DNA of 64,000 nucleotides from positions 1,171,001 to 1,235,000 of the forward strand of contig NZ_FLRH01000004.1 of assembly GCF_900089585.1 (NCBI RefSeq). The letters are read 5' to 3'. The stretch's first letter is position 1; each line of letters begins with the position of its first letter. Position numbers and translations under genes: made by a program. This DNA comes from Micromonospora sediminicola. GTDB lineage: Bacteria; Actinomycetota; Actinomycetes; Mycobacteriales; Micromonosporaceae. Below, in pieces: positions 24,862 to 32,922 of the stretch. The notes beneath the pieces are model-generated. The model worked only from the letters and a program-made list of their open reading frames with translations, did no database searches and was not told the DNA's origin.

Positions 24862-25873
24862 CCTCGCGCTGATCTTCGGCGTGGCGCTGGCCGCCGCGCT
24901 CGCCGTCGGGCTGGTCGGCGCGGTGACGTTGCGGCTGCTGCGCGGCCGGTCGATCACGGTGCACATCTCGGTGCTGCTGGCCATGACGGTCGGCGCGGTG
25001 GCCGCCGGGGTGGCCGGGGTCGCCCAGGCCATGTTCCTCTCCCCGCACGACCTCCAGGTGGTGCTGGCCACCGTGGCCGCCGGCGGCGTGGTGAGCCTGG
25101 CGGTGGGCTGGCTGTTCGGCCGCCGGCTGGCCGCCGCCGCGGTCTGGGCCGACCAGGCGCGGGAACGGGAGCGACGGATCGAGAAGGGCCGGCGCGACCT
25201 GGTCGCCTGGGTCTCGCACGACCTGCGTACGCCGCTGGCCGGCCTGCGCGCGATGGCCGAGGCGCTGGAGGACGGGGTGGTCGGCGACCCGGCCACGGTG
25301 GCCGAGTACCACCGCCGGATCCGGGTCGAGACCGACCGGATGACCCGACTGGTCGACGACCTGTTCGAGCTGTCCCGGATCAATGCCGGCGCGCTGCGGC
25401 TGTCGATGTCCGCGGTGCCGCTCGGCGACGTGGTCTCGGACGCGCTGGCCGGGGCGGCCCCGCTCGCGGCTGCGCGGCGGATCCGGCTCGTCGCCCCCGA
25501 GGCGGGCTGGCCGACGGTCACCGCCAGCGAGCGGGAGCTGGCCCGGGTGGTGGGCAACCTGCTGCTCAACGCGATCCGCTACACCCCGGAGGACGGCACG
25601 GTACGGGTGGACGCCGGGTGCGAGGTCGACACGGCCTGGCTGGCCGTCGCCGACACCTGCGGCGGCATCCCGGAGGGCGACCTGTCCCGGGTCTTCGACG
25701 TGGCGTTCCGCGGCGAGCCGGCCCGTACCCCGGCGGTCGAGCCGGGCGGATCCGGCGGCCTCGGCCTGGCGATCGTGCGCGGGTTGGTTGAGGCGCACGG
25801 CGGGCGGGTAGAGGTGCAGAACGTCAGCGACGGATGCCGATTCGTGGTCCGCCTGCCGGCTGCAGGAATCTGA
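24854..25873 (+). CDS. Sensor histidine kinase
   Basis: 339 residues. Three N-terminal membrane helices (about 3-27, 37-60, 68-88) leave almost no extracytoplasmic loop, so it probably senses within the membrane. The H-box with H122 (WVSHDLRTPLAG), N-box (NLLLNAIRYTPEDG), a modified D-box (ADTCGGIP, Cys for the usual Gly) and G-box (GSGGLGLAIVRG) are present. It is coupled to the response regulator upstream. Confidence 0.93.
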   Translation: MRDLALIFGVALAAALAVGLVGAVTLRLLRGRSITVHISVLLAMTVGAVAAGVAGVAQAMFLSPHDLQVVLATVAAGGVVSLAVGWLFGRRLAAAAVWADQARERERRIEKGRRDLVAWVSHDLRTPLAGLRAMAEALEDGVVGDPATVAEYHRRIRVETDRMTRLVDDLFELSRINAGALRLSMSAVPLGDVVSDALAGAAPLAAARRIRLVAPEAGWPTVTASERELARVVGNLLLNAIRYTPEDGTVRVDAGCEVDTAWLAVADTCGGIPEGDLSRVFDVAFRGEPARTPAVEPGGSGGLGLAIVRGLVEAHGGRVEVQNVSDGCRFVVRLPAAGI

Positions 25874-25955
25874 CGCCCCGACGGAACCGCACGCATCGAT
25901 CCTGCGTCATATTCATTTCCATACATGGACAAGTTTCTCTGGGACGGTAGTGGTC

Positions 25956-26141
25956 ATGCCGAATCATCCGAATGACCGATTCCAGCAGGACGCGGAGCAG
26001 AGCTGGCGGGCCGCCGACTCCGCCGGGCGGTTCCCGGCGCAGCCGGGCTACCGCGAGGCCCGCGACCGGGGACTCTCCTGGGCCGAGCTGAACACCCAGC
26101 CCGCCGACAGCTCCGCCTGGCGCGGCCTCACGACCCGCTGA
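25956..26141 (+). CDS. Small hydrophilic protein
   Basis: 61 residues from the ATG at 25956; a GTG at 25950 is possible. Rich in Ala, Arg, Gln and Trp (QDAEQSWRAADSAGRF, GLSWAELNTQPADSSAW), with no membrane segment. The upstream 82 bases are relatively AT-rich, fitting a promoter. I do not recognise the family. Codon usage fits the chromosome, so it is likely real. Confidence 0.6.
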   Translation: MPNHPNDRFQQDAEQSWRAADSAGRFPAQPGYREARDRGLSWAELNTQPADSSAWRGLTTR

Positions 26142-26243
26142 GCGGGCCGCGACACACCGGACGGCGGAGGTCCGGGGCTTCGCACACCTGTGCGGTAGCG
26201 TCTTGTGGTCCGATTTCCGGCTACGACAGGAGAAGCTCCGCGC

Positions 26244-26762
26244 ATGGGCAAGAAGACGATCCACGTCTCCGATTTCACCGGCCAGGTGCTGTCCCCCGAC
26301 GACGAGGTGGTCAAGGTCGTCGTGCTGGAGCACCCGGACCTGGTCGCCGGGCCCGTGCAACTGGACGCCACCCCGGTCGACGTGGAGAGCATCGACGACG
26401 CGGCGCTGGACGTGGCCGTGGTGGAGATCCACGACCGGCACGGCGGCGGTGAGCCGCGCCGGGTGGTGCTGACCGCCAGCGAGTTCGACGCGATGGCCAC
26501 CGACGTGCCGATGGCGCAGCTCCTGCGTACCGCCGAGCGGGTGAAGCCGCCGAAGGCCCGGCGGACCGCCGAGAAGATCGACTACGGCACCATCGAGCAC
26601 GCCGGCCGGCCGCACCGTGGCCGGGTGACCGAGGAGGAGGCCCGGCTGGTCCGGGACCGCCTCGACGAGGTGAACAAGCGACTCGCCGACGCCGGCATCC
26701 GCCAGGTCGACCCCGCCGACCCGGAGCACGCCGCCCGCTACGGCTTCCCCACCGCCGACTGA
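26244..26762 (+). CDS. Conserved actinobacterial protein of unknown function
   Basis: 172 residues, ATG preceded by AGGAG. The N-terminal half is beta-rich (KKTIHVSDFTGQVLSPDDEV) and the C-terminal part is a charged helix (VTEEEARLVRDRLDEVNKRL) ending in DPEHAARYGF. It is cytoplasmic. The KIDYGTIEHAGRPHRGR segment is a conserved-looking block, but I cannot name the family. A strong hairpin follows. Confidence 0.75.
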   Translation: MGKKTIHVSDFTGQVLSPDDEVVKVVVLEHPDLVAGPVQLDATPVDVESIDDAALDVAVVEIHDRHGGGEPRRVVLTASEFDAMATDVPMAQLLRTAERVKPPKARRTAEKIDYGTIEHAGRPHRGRVTEEEARLVRDRLDEVNKRLADAGIRQVDPADPEHAARYGFPTAD

Positions 26763-26770
26763 CCGATCGC

Positions 26771-26807
26771 GCGTCGGGCACGTGCCCCCGTGACACGTGC
26801 CCGACGC
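26771..26807. terminator. Bidirectional terminator
   Basis: Perfect 14-bp stem GCGTCGGGCACGTG / CACGTGCCCGACGC with a 9-base loop, between convergent genes. Confidence 0.82.
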
Positions 26808-26811
26808 CGGG

Positions 26812-27549
26812 TCAGGCCCGCTTGCGCGTCAGCTCCGCCAGCGCGCCCTCCACCGCGGACTCCATCGCGTCCTTGCGCAGGCCGAGCCCGCCGAGCACAC
26901 CCCCGTCGCTCTCCTCCTCCAGCAGGGCGAGCAGGATGTGCTCCGTACCGATGTAGTTGTGCCCCATCCGCAGCGCCTCCCGGAACGTCAGCTCCAGCAC
27001 CTTCTTGGCGCGCGCGTCGTAGGGGATCAGGTCCGGGACCTGGTCGGCCCTCGCCGGCAGCGTCGCGGCGACGGCCTCCCGGAACATCTCCAGGGGTACG
27101 CCCTTCGCCACGATCAACGCGGCCGCCAGCCCGTCCGGCTCGGCGAGCAGCCCGAGCGCGACGTGCCCCGGGGTGATCTCGGCGTTGCCGGCGGCCCGCG
27201 CCTCCTCCTGCGAGGCCATCACCACGTTGCGGGCGCGCGGCGTGAACCGGCCGAACCCGGCGCTCGGGTCGAGCGCGGCGGCGGTCTCCACCTTGGCGGC
27301 GGAACGCTTCTGGGCGGCCTGCTTGCTCACCCCCATGCTGCGGCCGATCTCCGTCCACGAGGCGCCGGAACGGCGCGCCTGGTCGACGAAGTGCCCGATC
27401 AGGTGGTCGGCGACGTCGCCCAGGTGGTCGGCGACCAGGACCGCGTCGGCGAGCTGGTCGAGTGCGTTGGAACGGGTCTTCTTGATGCCCTCGATCAGCT
27501 CGTCGAGGCGCACCGGGTGGCTCATCGCGAGCGGTTCGGTCTCATCCAT
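26812..27549 (-). CDS. HTH plus Clp_N-repeat regulator-like protein
   Basis: 245 residues. The N-terminal 85 residues contain a helix-turn-helix-like segment (SWTEIGRSMGVSKQAAQKR). It is followed by the double Clp N-terminal repeat (FTPRARNVVMASQEEARAAG ... ITPGHVALGLL, and AKKVLELTFREALRMGHNYI ... GTEHILLALLEEE). No AAA+ ATPase domain exists. It may combine DNA binding with substrate or partner recognition as in ClpC, perhaps linking proteolysis to transcription (inference). Two perfect 17-bp palindromes lie directly in front of the ATG and are natural sites for autoregulation. Confidence 0.85.
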   Translation of the reverse strand: MDETEPLAMSHPVRLDELIEGIKKTRSNALDQLADAVLVADHLGDVADHLIGHFVDQARRSGASWTEIGRSMGVSKQAAQKRSAAKVETAAALDPSAGFGRFTPRARNVVMASQEEARAAGNAEITPGHVALGLLAEPDGLAAALIVAKGVPLEMFREAVAATLPARADQVPDLIPYDARAKKVLELTFREALRMGHNYIGTEHILLALLEEESDGGVLGGLGLRKDAMESAVEGALAELTRKRA

Positions 27550-27551
27550 GC

Positions 27552-27596
27552 GTCAACCATAGGTTGACGCATGCCCGTCGTCAACCTCAGGTTGAC
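27552..27596. promoter_or_regulatory. Two perfect palindromic operators upstream of the Clp_N/HTH gene
   Basis: GTCAACCATAGGTTGAC (27552-27568) and GTCAACCTCAGGTTGAC (27580-27596): identical 7-bp arms, 3-base spacers, and centres 28 bp apart. The first starts 3 bases from the ATG of the regulator, so binding would block transcription or translation start. Confidence 0.75.
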
Positions 27597-27600
27597 GGGA

Positions 27601-27647
27601 CGATCATGAGGTTGACGTCGCCCCTCCGGCCGCCAACCTCATGATCG
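27601..27647. repeat. Palindromic repeat downstream of the GH59 gene
   Basis: Perfect 14-bp arms CGATCATGAGGTTG / CAACCTCATGATCG around a 19-base loop, 14 bases past the GH59 stop. It can act as the GH59 terminator. It shares GATCATGA-GTTG with the element at 30184-30248 on the other side of the gene. Confidence 0.8.
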
Positions 27648-27661
27648 GCACCTCGCGAGGG

Positions 27662-30067
27662 TCAGCCGCGGACCCACTGCTGGTTGCTGCCGCCGTTGCA
27701 GGTCCAGATCTGGACCGCGGTGCCGTTGGCGGTGCCCTGGCCGTTGACGTCCAGGCAGAGGCCCGAGGCGACGCCGACGATCGTGCCGTCGGCGTTGACC
27801 CGCCACTGCTGGTTGCCGCCGCCGGTGCAACTCATGATCCGCGCGCGGCTGCCCGACGCGGTGCCCGGCACGTCCAGGCACTTGTTGCCGTAGACGGTGA
27901 GCTGGTTGTTCGCGCCGAGCGTCCACCGCTGGTTCGCCCCGCCGTTGCAGTCCCAGATCTGCACCACCGCGCCGTCGGCCTGGCTGGCGCCGTTGACGTC
28001 CAGGCACCGGTTGGCGCTCGCGCTACGGATCTCCCCCGTCGGGCTGCCGGAACCGTCACCGGGGGTGATCGACAGGTTGTCGAACTGGGCGGTGACACCC
28101 TGGCCGGTGCCGTACCCGATCTGACCGGCGACCCAGGTCGAGTCCGACACCGAGCCGACCGCGGCGCCGTCGACGGACGCGGTGAGGGTGCTGCCGTCCA
28201 GCTTCAGCGCCAGGGTGTGCCAGCGGCCGGTGCCCAGGGCCGACGTTGCGCCGCTGGCCAGCGTGCGCCAGTCGCCGCTGGTGTTGTTGCTCCGGATGGA
28301 CCAGGCGCCGCCGTCGGTGACCCGGAAGTAGTAGCCGTTGAGGTTCTGCGGGCCCTGGTGGTTGTAGGTGTTGGCGCGCCCGACGAGCTGGACGTAGCCG
28401 GGCTTCTCCAGCAGGACGTCCGAGGACACGGTGTAGTTGCGCCAGCTCAGGTCGCCGAGCAGGGCGTACGGCTCGGCCTGGCCGGAGGTCCAGTAGATCG
28501 GCGCCTGATCCGACATCTGGCGTACGCACTGCCCGGCGCGGCCGGCGGCGCACCCGGCGATCTCGAACGAGCCCTGCTGGTCCATCAGGTAGCGGGCCTG
28601 CCGGCCGGTGGCGTAGCTGTCGAAGGTGTCGGCGTACGGCAGCCGCAGGGTGCCCGCCGCCGGGCTGGTCGCCGTGCCCTTACCCTGCCCGCTGGTGGTG
28701 GTGATGCTGTAGACGTGGCCGGGCTGGACGGTGAGCGAGAAGCGCCCGCCGACCGGGGTGATGTCGCCGCCGCGGACGAAGTGGTCGGCGGGGTTGCTGG
28801 ACCGGACGTTCGTCGACCACACCCGCACCACCCCGGTGGACAGCCCGCCGGTGACCGTGAGGTCGAGCGTCTGCGCCGCGCCGGCGTCCATGGTCTCGAC
28901 GACGGTGCTCCAGTCGCTGGTGCTCGGCGACCTCAGCGAGACGTAGCTGCCGTTGTTGCGGTTGCCGCCGAGGTAGCCGCTGGATCCGTCGAGATAGCGC
29001 CAGCCCGGGGCGGTGAACTGCGTGGTCTGCGCCATCACCCACGCGCTGCGGCCGATGGAGTACGCGCCGGACCACGGCTGCTGGGCCACCGCCACGCCGG
29101 TGGTCGCCCACGGGATGTTCGGGGTGATGGCGGCGATGGCCGGCCAGTTGATGTAGCCGGTCATCCTGCCGTCGAGGTATCCCCGGTTGACGCCCCGGGC
29201 GAGCGCCGCCGCGCCGGCGTTGTAGTCGTCGGAGCCGTTCTCGCTCGCCCACAGCTGCTTGCCGGTCGAGATCGCGTTGGCGGAGCTGGGGCAACTGCTC
29301 TGGGCGCTGCGGTAGCCGCAGACGTAGTGGCTGCCGAAGACCTGCACGGCGTTGGCGAACGCCGGGTCGCGGAGCGACTCGTCGGCGGCGGCCCACCCGA
29401 AGTCGTCCGAGGCGACGATCTTCACGGCGCCGTAGCCACGGGAGTTGAGCGCGGCGCGCAGGTTCTTGTACCAGGTGGCGTTGTAGCCCTTCTCGTTCCA
29501 CCCGCCGAGGTAGGAGATGGTCAGCCCGTGCGTGGCCGCGCAGTCCAGCCAGGCCACCAGGTAGTCGATCGAGTCGGTGGACCAGAAGTTGCCGTTGCCG
29601 ATCCAGCCCGGCGCGCCCCAGACCAGCCCGGCCAGCGCGATGCTCGGGTTGCGCGTCCTGGCCTGCTCCATCAGCCACCACTCGTAGCCCCGGTTGCAGT
29701 TGATGCTGCCGCGGGTGTGCTCGTGGCTGGGCTCGGCGCCGGAGGTGGAGTTGGTGTCGCCGCCGATCTCCACCTTGAGCAGTTGCATGGCGGCCCCGTA
29801 GCCCGGTTTGAACAGGTAGTCGAGGAGATCGCTGCGCTGCGGCTCCGGATAGTCGATCAGCAGTCGGCTGTTGCCGCCGCCGCCGCTGACCGCGCCGACG
29901 CCGTCGAACGTGCGCCCGCCGGACGCGCCGTTGACGGTGATGGCGGTCGCCGCGCGCGCCGGCTCGGCGTGCCCGGTGAGCACGGCTGCCGCCGCCACCA
30001 CCGCGACCACCGCCGCCGACACCGCCGTCCGCCACGCCCCGCGTCGTCGGCCCACTCTGTCGTCCAC
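27662..30067 (-). CDS. Secreted GH59 galactosylceramidase-like enzyme with ricin-B lectin domain
   Basis: 801 residues from the GTG at 30067, chosen because GGGGAGG lies 8 bases upstream and a twin-arginine-like signal (GRRRGAW) follows at once. The catalytic domain (about 43-380) matches human GALC block by block: FDGVGAVSGGG, LLDYLFKPGYGA, LKVEIGGD, RGYEWWLM, the acid/base E192 in GGWNEKGYNA and the nucleophile E276 in QLWASENG. A beta-sandwich and a laminin-G-like lectin region follow (about 510-670), as in GALC. The last 125 residues are a ricin-B/CBM13 trefoil with three CLDV and three NQxW repeats. It probably removes terminal beta-galactose from glycolipids or polysaccharides outside the cell. 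Confidence 0.88.
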   Translation of the reverse strand: MDDRVGRRRGAWRTAVSAAVVAVVAAAAVLTGHAEPARAATAITVNGASGGRTFDGVGAVSGGGGNSRLLIDYPEPQRSDLLDYLFKPGYGAAMQLLKVEIGGDTNSTSGAEPSHEHTRGSINCNRGYEWWLMEQARTRNPSIALAGLVWGAPGWIGNGNFWSTDSIDYLVAWLDCAATHGLTISYLGGWNEKGYNATWYKNLRAALNSRGYGAVKIVASDDFGWAAADESLRDPAFANAVQVFGSHYVCGYRSAQSSCPSSANAISTGKQLWASENGSDDYNAGAAALARGVNRGYLDGRMTGYINWPAIAAITPNIPWATTGVAVAQQPWSGAYSIGRSAWVMAQTTQFTAPGWRYLDGSSGYLGGNRNNGSYVSLRSPSTSDWSTVVETMDAGAAQTLDLTVTGGLSTGVVRVWSTNVRSSNPADHFVRGGDITPVGGRFSLTVQPGHVYSITTTSGQGKGTATSPAAGTLRLPYADTFDSYATGRQARYLMDQQGSFEIAGCAAGRAGQCVRQMSDQAPIYWTSGQAEPYALLGDLSWRNYTVSSDVLLEKPGYVQLVGRANTYNHQGPQNLNGYYFRVTDGGAWSIRSNNTSGDWRTLASGATSALGTGRWHTLALKLDGSTLTASVDGAAVGSVSDSTWVAGQIGYGTGQGVTAQFDNLSITPGDGSGSPTGEIRSASANRCLDVNGASQADGAVVQIWDCNGGANQRWTLGANNQLTVYGNKCLDVPGTASGSRARIMSCTGGGNQQWRVNADGTIVGVASGLCLDVNGQGTANGTAVQIWTCNGGSNQQWVRG

Positions 30068-30111
30068 CTGGCTCGCCTCCCCGACTCCCTCGACATTGAT
30101 CGTCACACTTC

Positions 30112-30140
30112 GATACGTTTCAGCGATGTTAACGTTCACA
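30112..30140. promoter_or_regulatory. Candidate LacI-type operators for the GH59 gene
   Basis: Two ACGT-centred imperfect palindromes, GATACGTTTC (30112-30121) and TGTTAACGTTCACA (30127-30140), lie 45-75 bases upstream of the GTG. Their form fits LacI-family sugar regulators of actinobacterial glycosidase genes. No LacI gene is in the window. Confidence 0.45.
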
Positions 30141-30183
30141 CCAATCGACGGTCAACGACACGGGCGCTGCCCGCGCGGCACGA

Positions 30184-30248
30184 CGGTCGATCATGAAGTT
30201 GGCGGCACGATCTGAGATCCACATCGCCGTCAACCTCATGATCGACGG
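30184..30248. repeat. Palindromic repeat upstream of the VOC gene
   Basis: 22-base arms (30184-30205 and 30227-30248) match at 19 positions; the right arm reads CCGTCAACCTCATGATCGAC. It is the same family as 27601-27647, on the opposite side of the GH59 gene. Confidence 0.78.
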
Positions 30249-30283
30249 TGGTGGTGGGTGGTGATGTCTGGCAGGGTCAGTGG

Positions 30284-30640
30284 GTGGCGAATGTCTGGTC
30301 AGGTGTCACCGTCGACTGCGTCGACCCCGAGCGGGTCGCCCGGTTCTGGAGCGTCCTGCTCGGCCGCGAGGCCGGCGCGTCGCAGGAAGGCTGGGTCTAC
30401 CTCGGTGAGCGCGGCGACCCCCAACCGAGGCTGGTGTTCCAGCCGGTGCCCGGGCCTAGCGTCGGGAAGGTCCGGATCCACCTCGACGTCACGGTCGACG
30501 ACCTCGACGAGGCGATGGCGACAGTGACGAGGCTCGGCGGTGGGTTCACCGGCGAGCGGCACGACCACGACGAGGGGGTCGTCGTCGTGATGACCGACCC
30601 GGAGGGCCACGAGTTCTGCCTCGTCGAGTATCGCGACTGA
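30284..30640 (+). CDS. VOC-superfamily (glyoxalase-like) protein
   Basis: 118 residues from the GTG at 30284; upstream in-frame GTG codons would add residues encoded by the repeat next to it. The VOC pattern is present: VTVDCVDPERVARFWSVLLG, RIHLDVTVDDLDEAMATV and MTDPEGHEFCLVEY. It could be a dioxygenase-like, glyoxalase-like or resistance protein; the substrate is unknown. It stands alone. Confidence 0.82.
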   Translation: MANVWSGVTVDCVDPERVARFWSVLLGREAGASQEGWVYLGERGDPQPRLVFQPVPGPSVGKVRIHLDVTVDDLDEAMATVTRLGGGFTGERHDHDEGVVVVMTDPEGHEFCLVEYRD

Positions 30641-30703
30641 CCCCGGGCACGAAATCCCGGACATGCTGTCTACGGGACGGCCGACCGCCGGCGTTAATAG
30701 GGG

Positions 30704-31201
30704 GTGACGTTCGAGGAGTACGCGTTCGCGCGCACCGCGGCGCTGGTGCGGCTCGCCCGGTTGCTGACCGGTGACGAGCACCGTGCGGAGGACCTGGTCC
30801 AGGACGTCCTCGCGAAGGCGTACGCCCACTGGGGGCGCATCTCCCGGACGGATCAGCCCGACGCGTACGTCCACCGGATGCTGGTCAACGCGAACCGCTC
30901 GTGGTGGCGCCGACGGAGCAGGCGGGAGATCTCCACCGACACGGCGATCGATCGGGTCGGCGGGGCGGACGAGGCCGCCGGCGTCGTGGAACGCGACGCG
31001 TTGTGGCGGCTCGTCCGTGACCTGCCGGTCAAACAGCGCACCGTGATCGTGCTGCGCTACTACGAGGATCTCGACGACGCGGCGATCGCCGAGATCCTGC
31101 AGTGTTCGACCGGCACGGTGCGCACGCATGCCAGGCGGGCTCTCCAGGCGCTGCGGAAGCGCCAGGACGCACCGGCGCCCGCACGGACGGGAGGAATGTG
31201 A
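30704..31201 (+). CDS. SigE-family ECF sigma factor
   Basis: 165 residues, GTG start. The N-terminus FEEYAFARTAALVRLARLLT and the block RAEDLVQDVLAKAYAHWGRI with PDAYVHRMLVNANRSWWRRR are typical of the short actinobacterial SigE-family ECF factors. Region 4 is LPVKQRTVIVLRYYEDLDDA followed by IAEILQCSTGTVRTHARRAL. The stop overlaps the ATG of a membrane partner gene. Confidence 0.92.
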   Translation: MTFEEYAFARTAALVRLARLLTGDEHRAEDLVQDVLAKAYAHWGRISRTDQPDAYVHRMLVNANRSWWRRRSRREISTDTAIDRVGGADEAAGVVERDALWRLVRDLPVKQRTVIVLRYYEDLDDAAIAEILQCSTGTVRTHARRALQALRKRQDAPAPARTGGM

Positions 31202-32247
31202 TGTCCACCGACCTCGATCAGCGCCTTGCCGCGATGCTCCGGCACCGGGCGGGCGGCGACGTCGATCCGACGCCGATCGTGGAGCACGCCCGCCGCCGCG
31301 GTCGTCACCTGCGACTGCGCCGCCAGGGTCTGATCGTCGGCGGCGCGGCGGCGGCCTGCGCCGCGCTCGCCGCAGTGGTCATGGTGGTGCCCACCGGCAG
31401 GGCGCCGGACACCGCGCCCCTGACGTCCGCGGCGCTGGCGCTGCCGGACGCGCCGGGCCGGCCCGGCGCCGTCGCGCGTCCCGAGGTGGTCGGCGCCGAC
31501 CCCGGTGTGGTGCACTTCGCGGCCCCCACCCTGGTCGAGGATGCGGAGTACGCCACGTGGAGCACGGGACGCGGCGTCGAGAGCGTCGAGTTCCGGGGCC
31601 CGACCGGTCACGCCCGGTTCGCGCTGGCCCGCAGCGCCGCGACGCTGGACGGGCTGCGGCAGACGCTGTCGTCGGCGGGACGACCCCAGCAACGGACGGA
31701 CGTGCGCGTCGAGGGCCGACCGGGAGTCGCCTGGTACGACCCGTCCGGCGACCGCCAGCTGTGGTTCGTCCGGTGGCAACCGGCCGACGGCCTCTGGGCC
31801 CAGCTCGACATCTACGCGGCCGGCCGCGACGCGGCGACGGGCGCGGCGAGTCGGGTCCGGTTCGACGGCGCCCACCGCTGCGTCGTGCCGTTCCGGCTGC
31901 GGTCGCTGCCGGCCGGGGCGCGGCTGCTGGAGTGCTCGGTCACGCTCGGCCATTCCGCGCGTGATCCCTTCCACGAAGGTTCACTCGTGGTCGGCGACGG
32001 ATCCGGCCGCTGGCTGACGGTCCGGGCCCAACCCGCGCCGGGCGACGGGTCTCGGGCCGGCGACCTCGTCGCCGGGCCCTACCGGGCGCGCCGGCAGGGC
32101 AGCGACGTGCTGGAGATGCGGGTCGAGCCGTGCTTCGTCGAGGCGTTCCTCAAGGGCTGGGGACGCGGCTACACCGAGGCGGACGGCCTGGCCGTTCTCG
32201 GCGGATACCAACCGGCCCGCGACCTCGCCCGTCCGACGTCCTGGTGA
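31201..32247 (+). CDS. Membrane partner of the SigE-family sigma factor (putative anti-sigma)
   Basis: 348 residues. A short cytoplasmic N-terminus (MSTDLDQRLAAMLRHRAGGD) is followed by a basic stretch and one membrane segment (about 44-64), then a 270-residue extracytoplasmic domain. This is the usual layout of proteins co-encoded with SigE-family factors. The zinc anti-sigma H/C/C motif is absent. The anti-sigma role is inferred from position and topology. Confidence 0.75.
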   Translation: MSTDLDQRLAAMLRHRAGGDVDPTPIVEHARRRGRHLRLRRQGLIVGGAAAACAALAAVVMVVPTGRAPDTAPLTSAALALPDAPGRPGAVARPEVVGADPGVVHFAAPTLVEDAEYATWSTGRGVESVEFRGPTGHARFALARSAATLDGLRQTLSSAGRPQQRTDVRVEGRPGVAWYDPSGDRQLWFVRWQPADGLWAQLDIYAAGRDAATGAASRVRFDGAHRCVVPFRLRSLPAGARLLECSVTLGHSARDPFHEGSLVVGDGSGRWLTVRAQPAPGDGSRAGDLVAGPYRARRQGSDVLEMRVEPCFVEAFLKGWGRGYTEADGLAVLGGYQPARDLARPTSW

Positions 32248-32250
32248 CGG

Positions 32251-32907
32251 TCAGGGTCGCCGCCGGACGTCCGCTGCGGCTTCCGCGCGAGGCCCGGCCG
32301 TCCCCGCCGGGCGTCCGTGATCGGCACGCTGCTGCGCCACGGGGACGGCAGGACGCGGAAGCGGGTCGTCGTCGCGTCCGGTCTGGGGCAGCCCGGCGGC
32401 CGCCGCGATCGCCTCGACGGCCTCGTCCAGCCCGGTGCTCTCGGGCAGGACGAGTTCGTCCGACCAGCCCAGGACGTCGTGGGCGGCGTACCAGCCGCGC
32501 ATCTGCTCGGCGGTGAACTCACCGGCCTGTGGGCGCGTGAGGTGCCGGCGCAGGGTCTCGGGCAGGGACACGTCGAGGTAGCAGAACAGCGACCGCCCCC
32601 GGTGGCCGTCCCGCAGCGCCGTGAGCATGCTCCGGTGCCGGCCGGTGTGCAGGATGCCCTCCAGCACGACGTGGTAGCCGTGGTCCAACGCGAACCGTAC
32701 GGTCTGCGCGATCAACGCCGGGGCCACGCCGCCGGGCTTGTCCCGTTCTCTCAGCACGATGCGGCGCAGGTAGTCCTGCTCCACCAGGGCGCAGCCCCGG
32801 CCGTGCCGGCGTCGGAGCTCGCGGGCGATGCTGCTCTTGCCGGAGCCGGAGTTGCCCCGGACGCAGACGAGAATCGTGTCCGGGCTTCCGGTGGGTTGAG
32901 CGACCAC
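32251..32907 (-). CDS. P-loop kinase-like NTPase
   Basis: 218 residues, GTG preceded by GGAGG. Walker A GNSGSGKSS (residues 18-26) and a lid-like Arg-rich segment (LPETLRRHLTRPQAGEF) are seen. HVVLEGILHTGRH resembles zeta-toxin/phosphotransferase-type small-molecule kinases. The last 45 residues are a Pro/Arg-rich tail likely to be disordered. The substrate is unknown. It is read in the same direction as the pentapeptide-repeat gene upstream. Confidence 0.8.
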   Translation of the reverse strand: MVAQPTGSPDTILVCVRGNSGSGKSSIARELRRRHGRGCALVEQDYLRRIVLRERDKPGGVAPALIAQTVRFALDHGYHVVLEGILHTGRHRSMLTALRDGHRGRSLFCYLDVSLPETLRRHLTRPQAGEFTAEQMRGWYAAHDVLGWSDELVLPESTGLDEAVEAIAAAAGLPQTGRDDDPLPRPAVPVAQQRADHGRPAGTAGPRAEAAADVRRRP

Positions 32908-32922
32908 GACGCCTCCTCAGCT

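Noticed and set aside
27552..27647. CRISPR-like array of short palindromes
   Set aside because: Spacing and copy number do not fit; there are two operators and one hairpin repeat, and no cas genes.
27641..30196. Long plus-strand open frame opposite the GH59 gene
   Set aside because: Low-complexity Gly/Val/Arg/Asp composition with no domain; the minus-strand GH59 protein explains the region.
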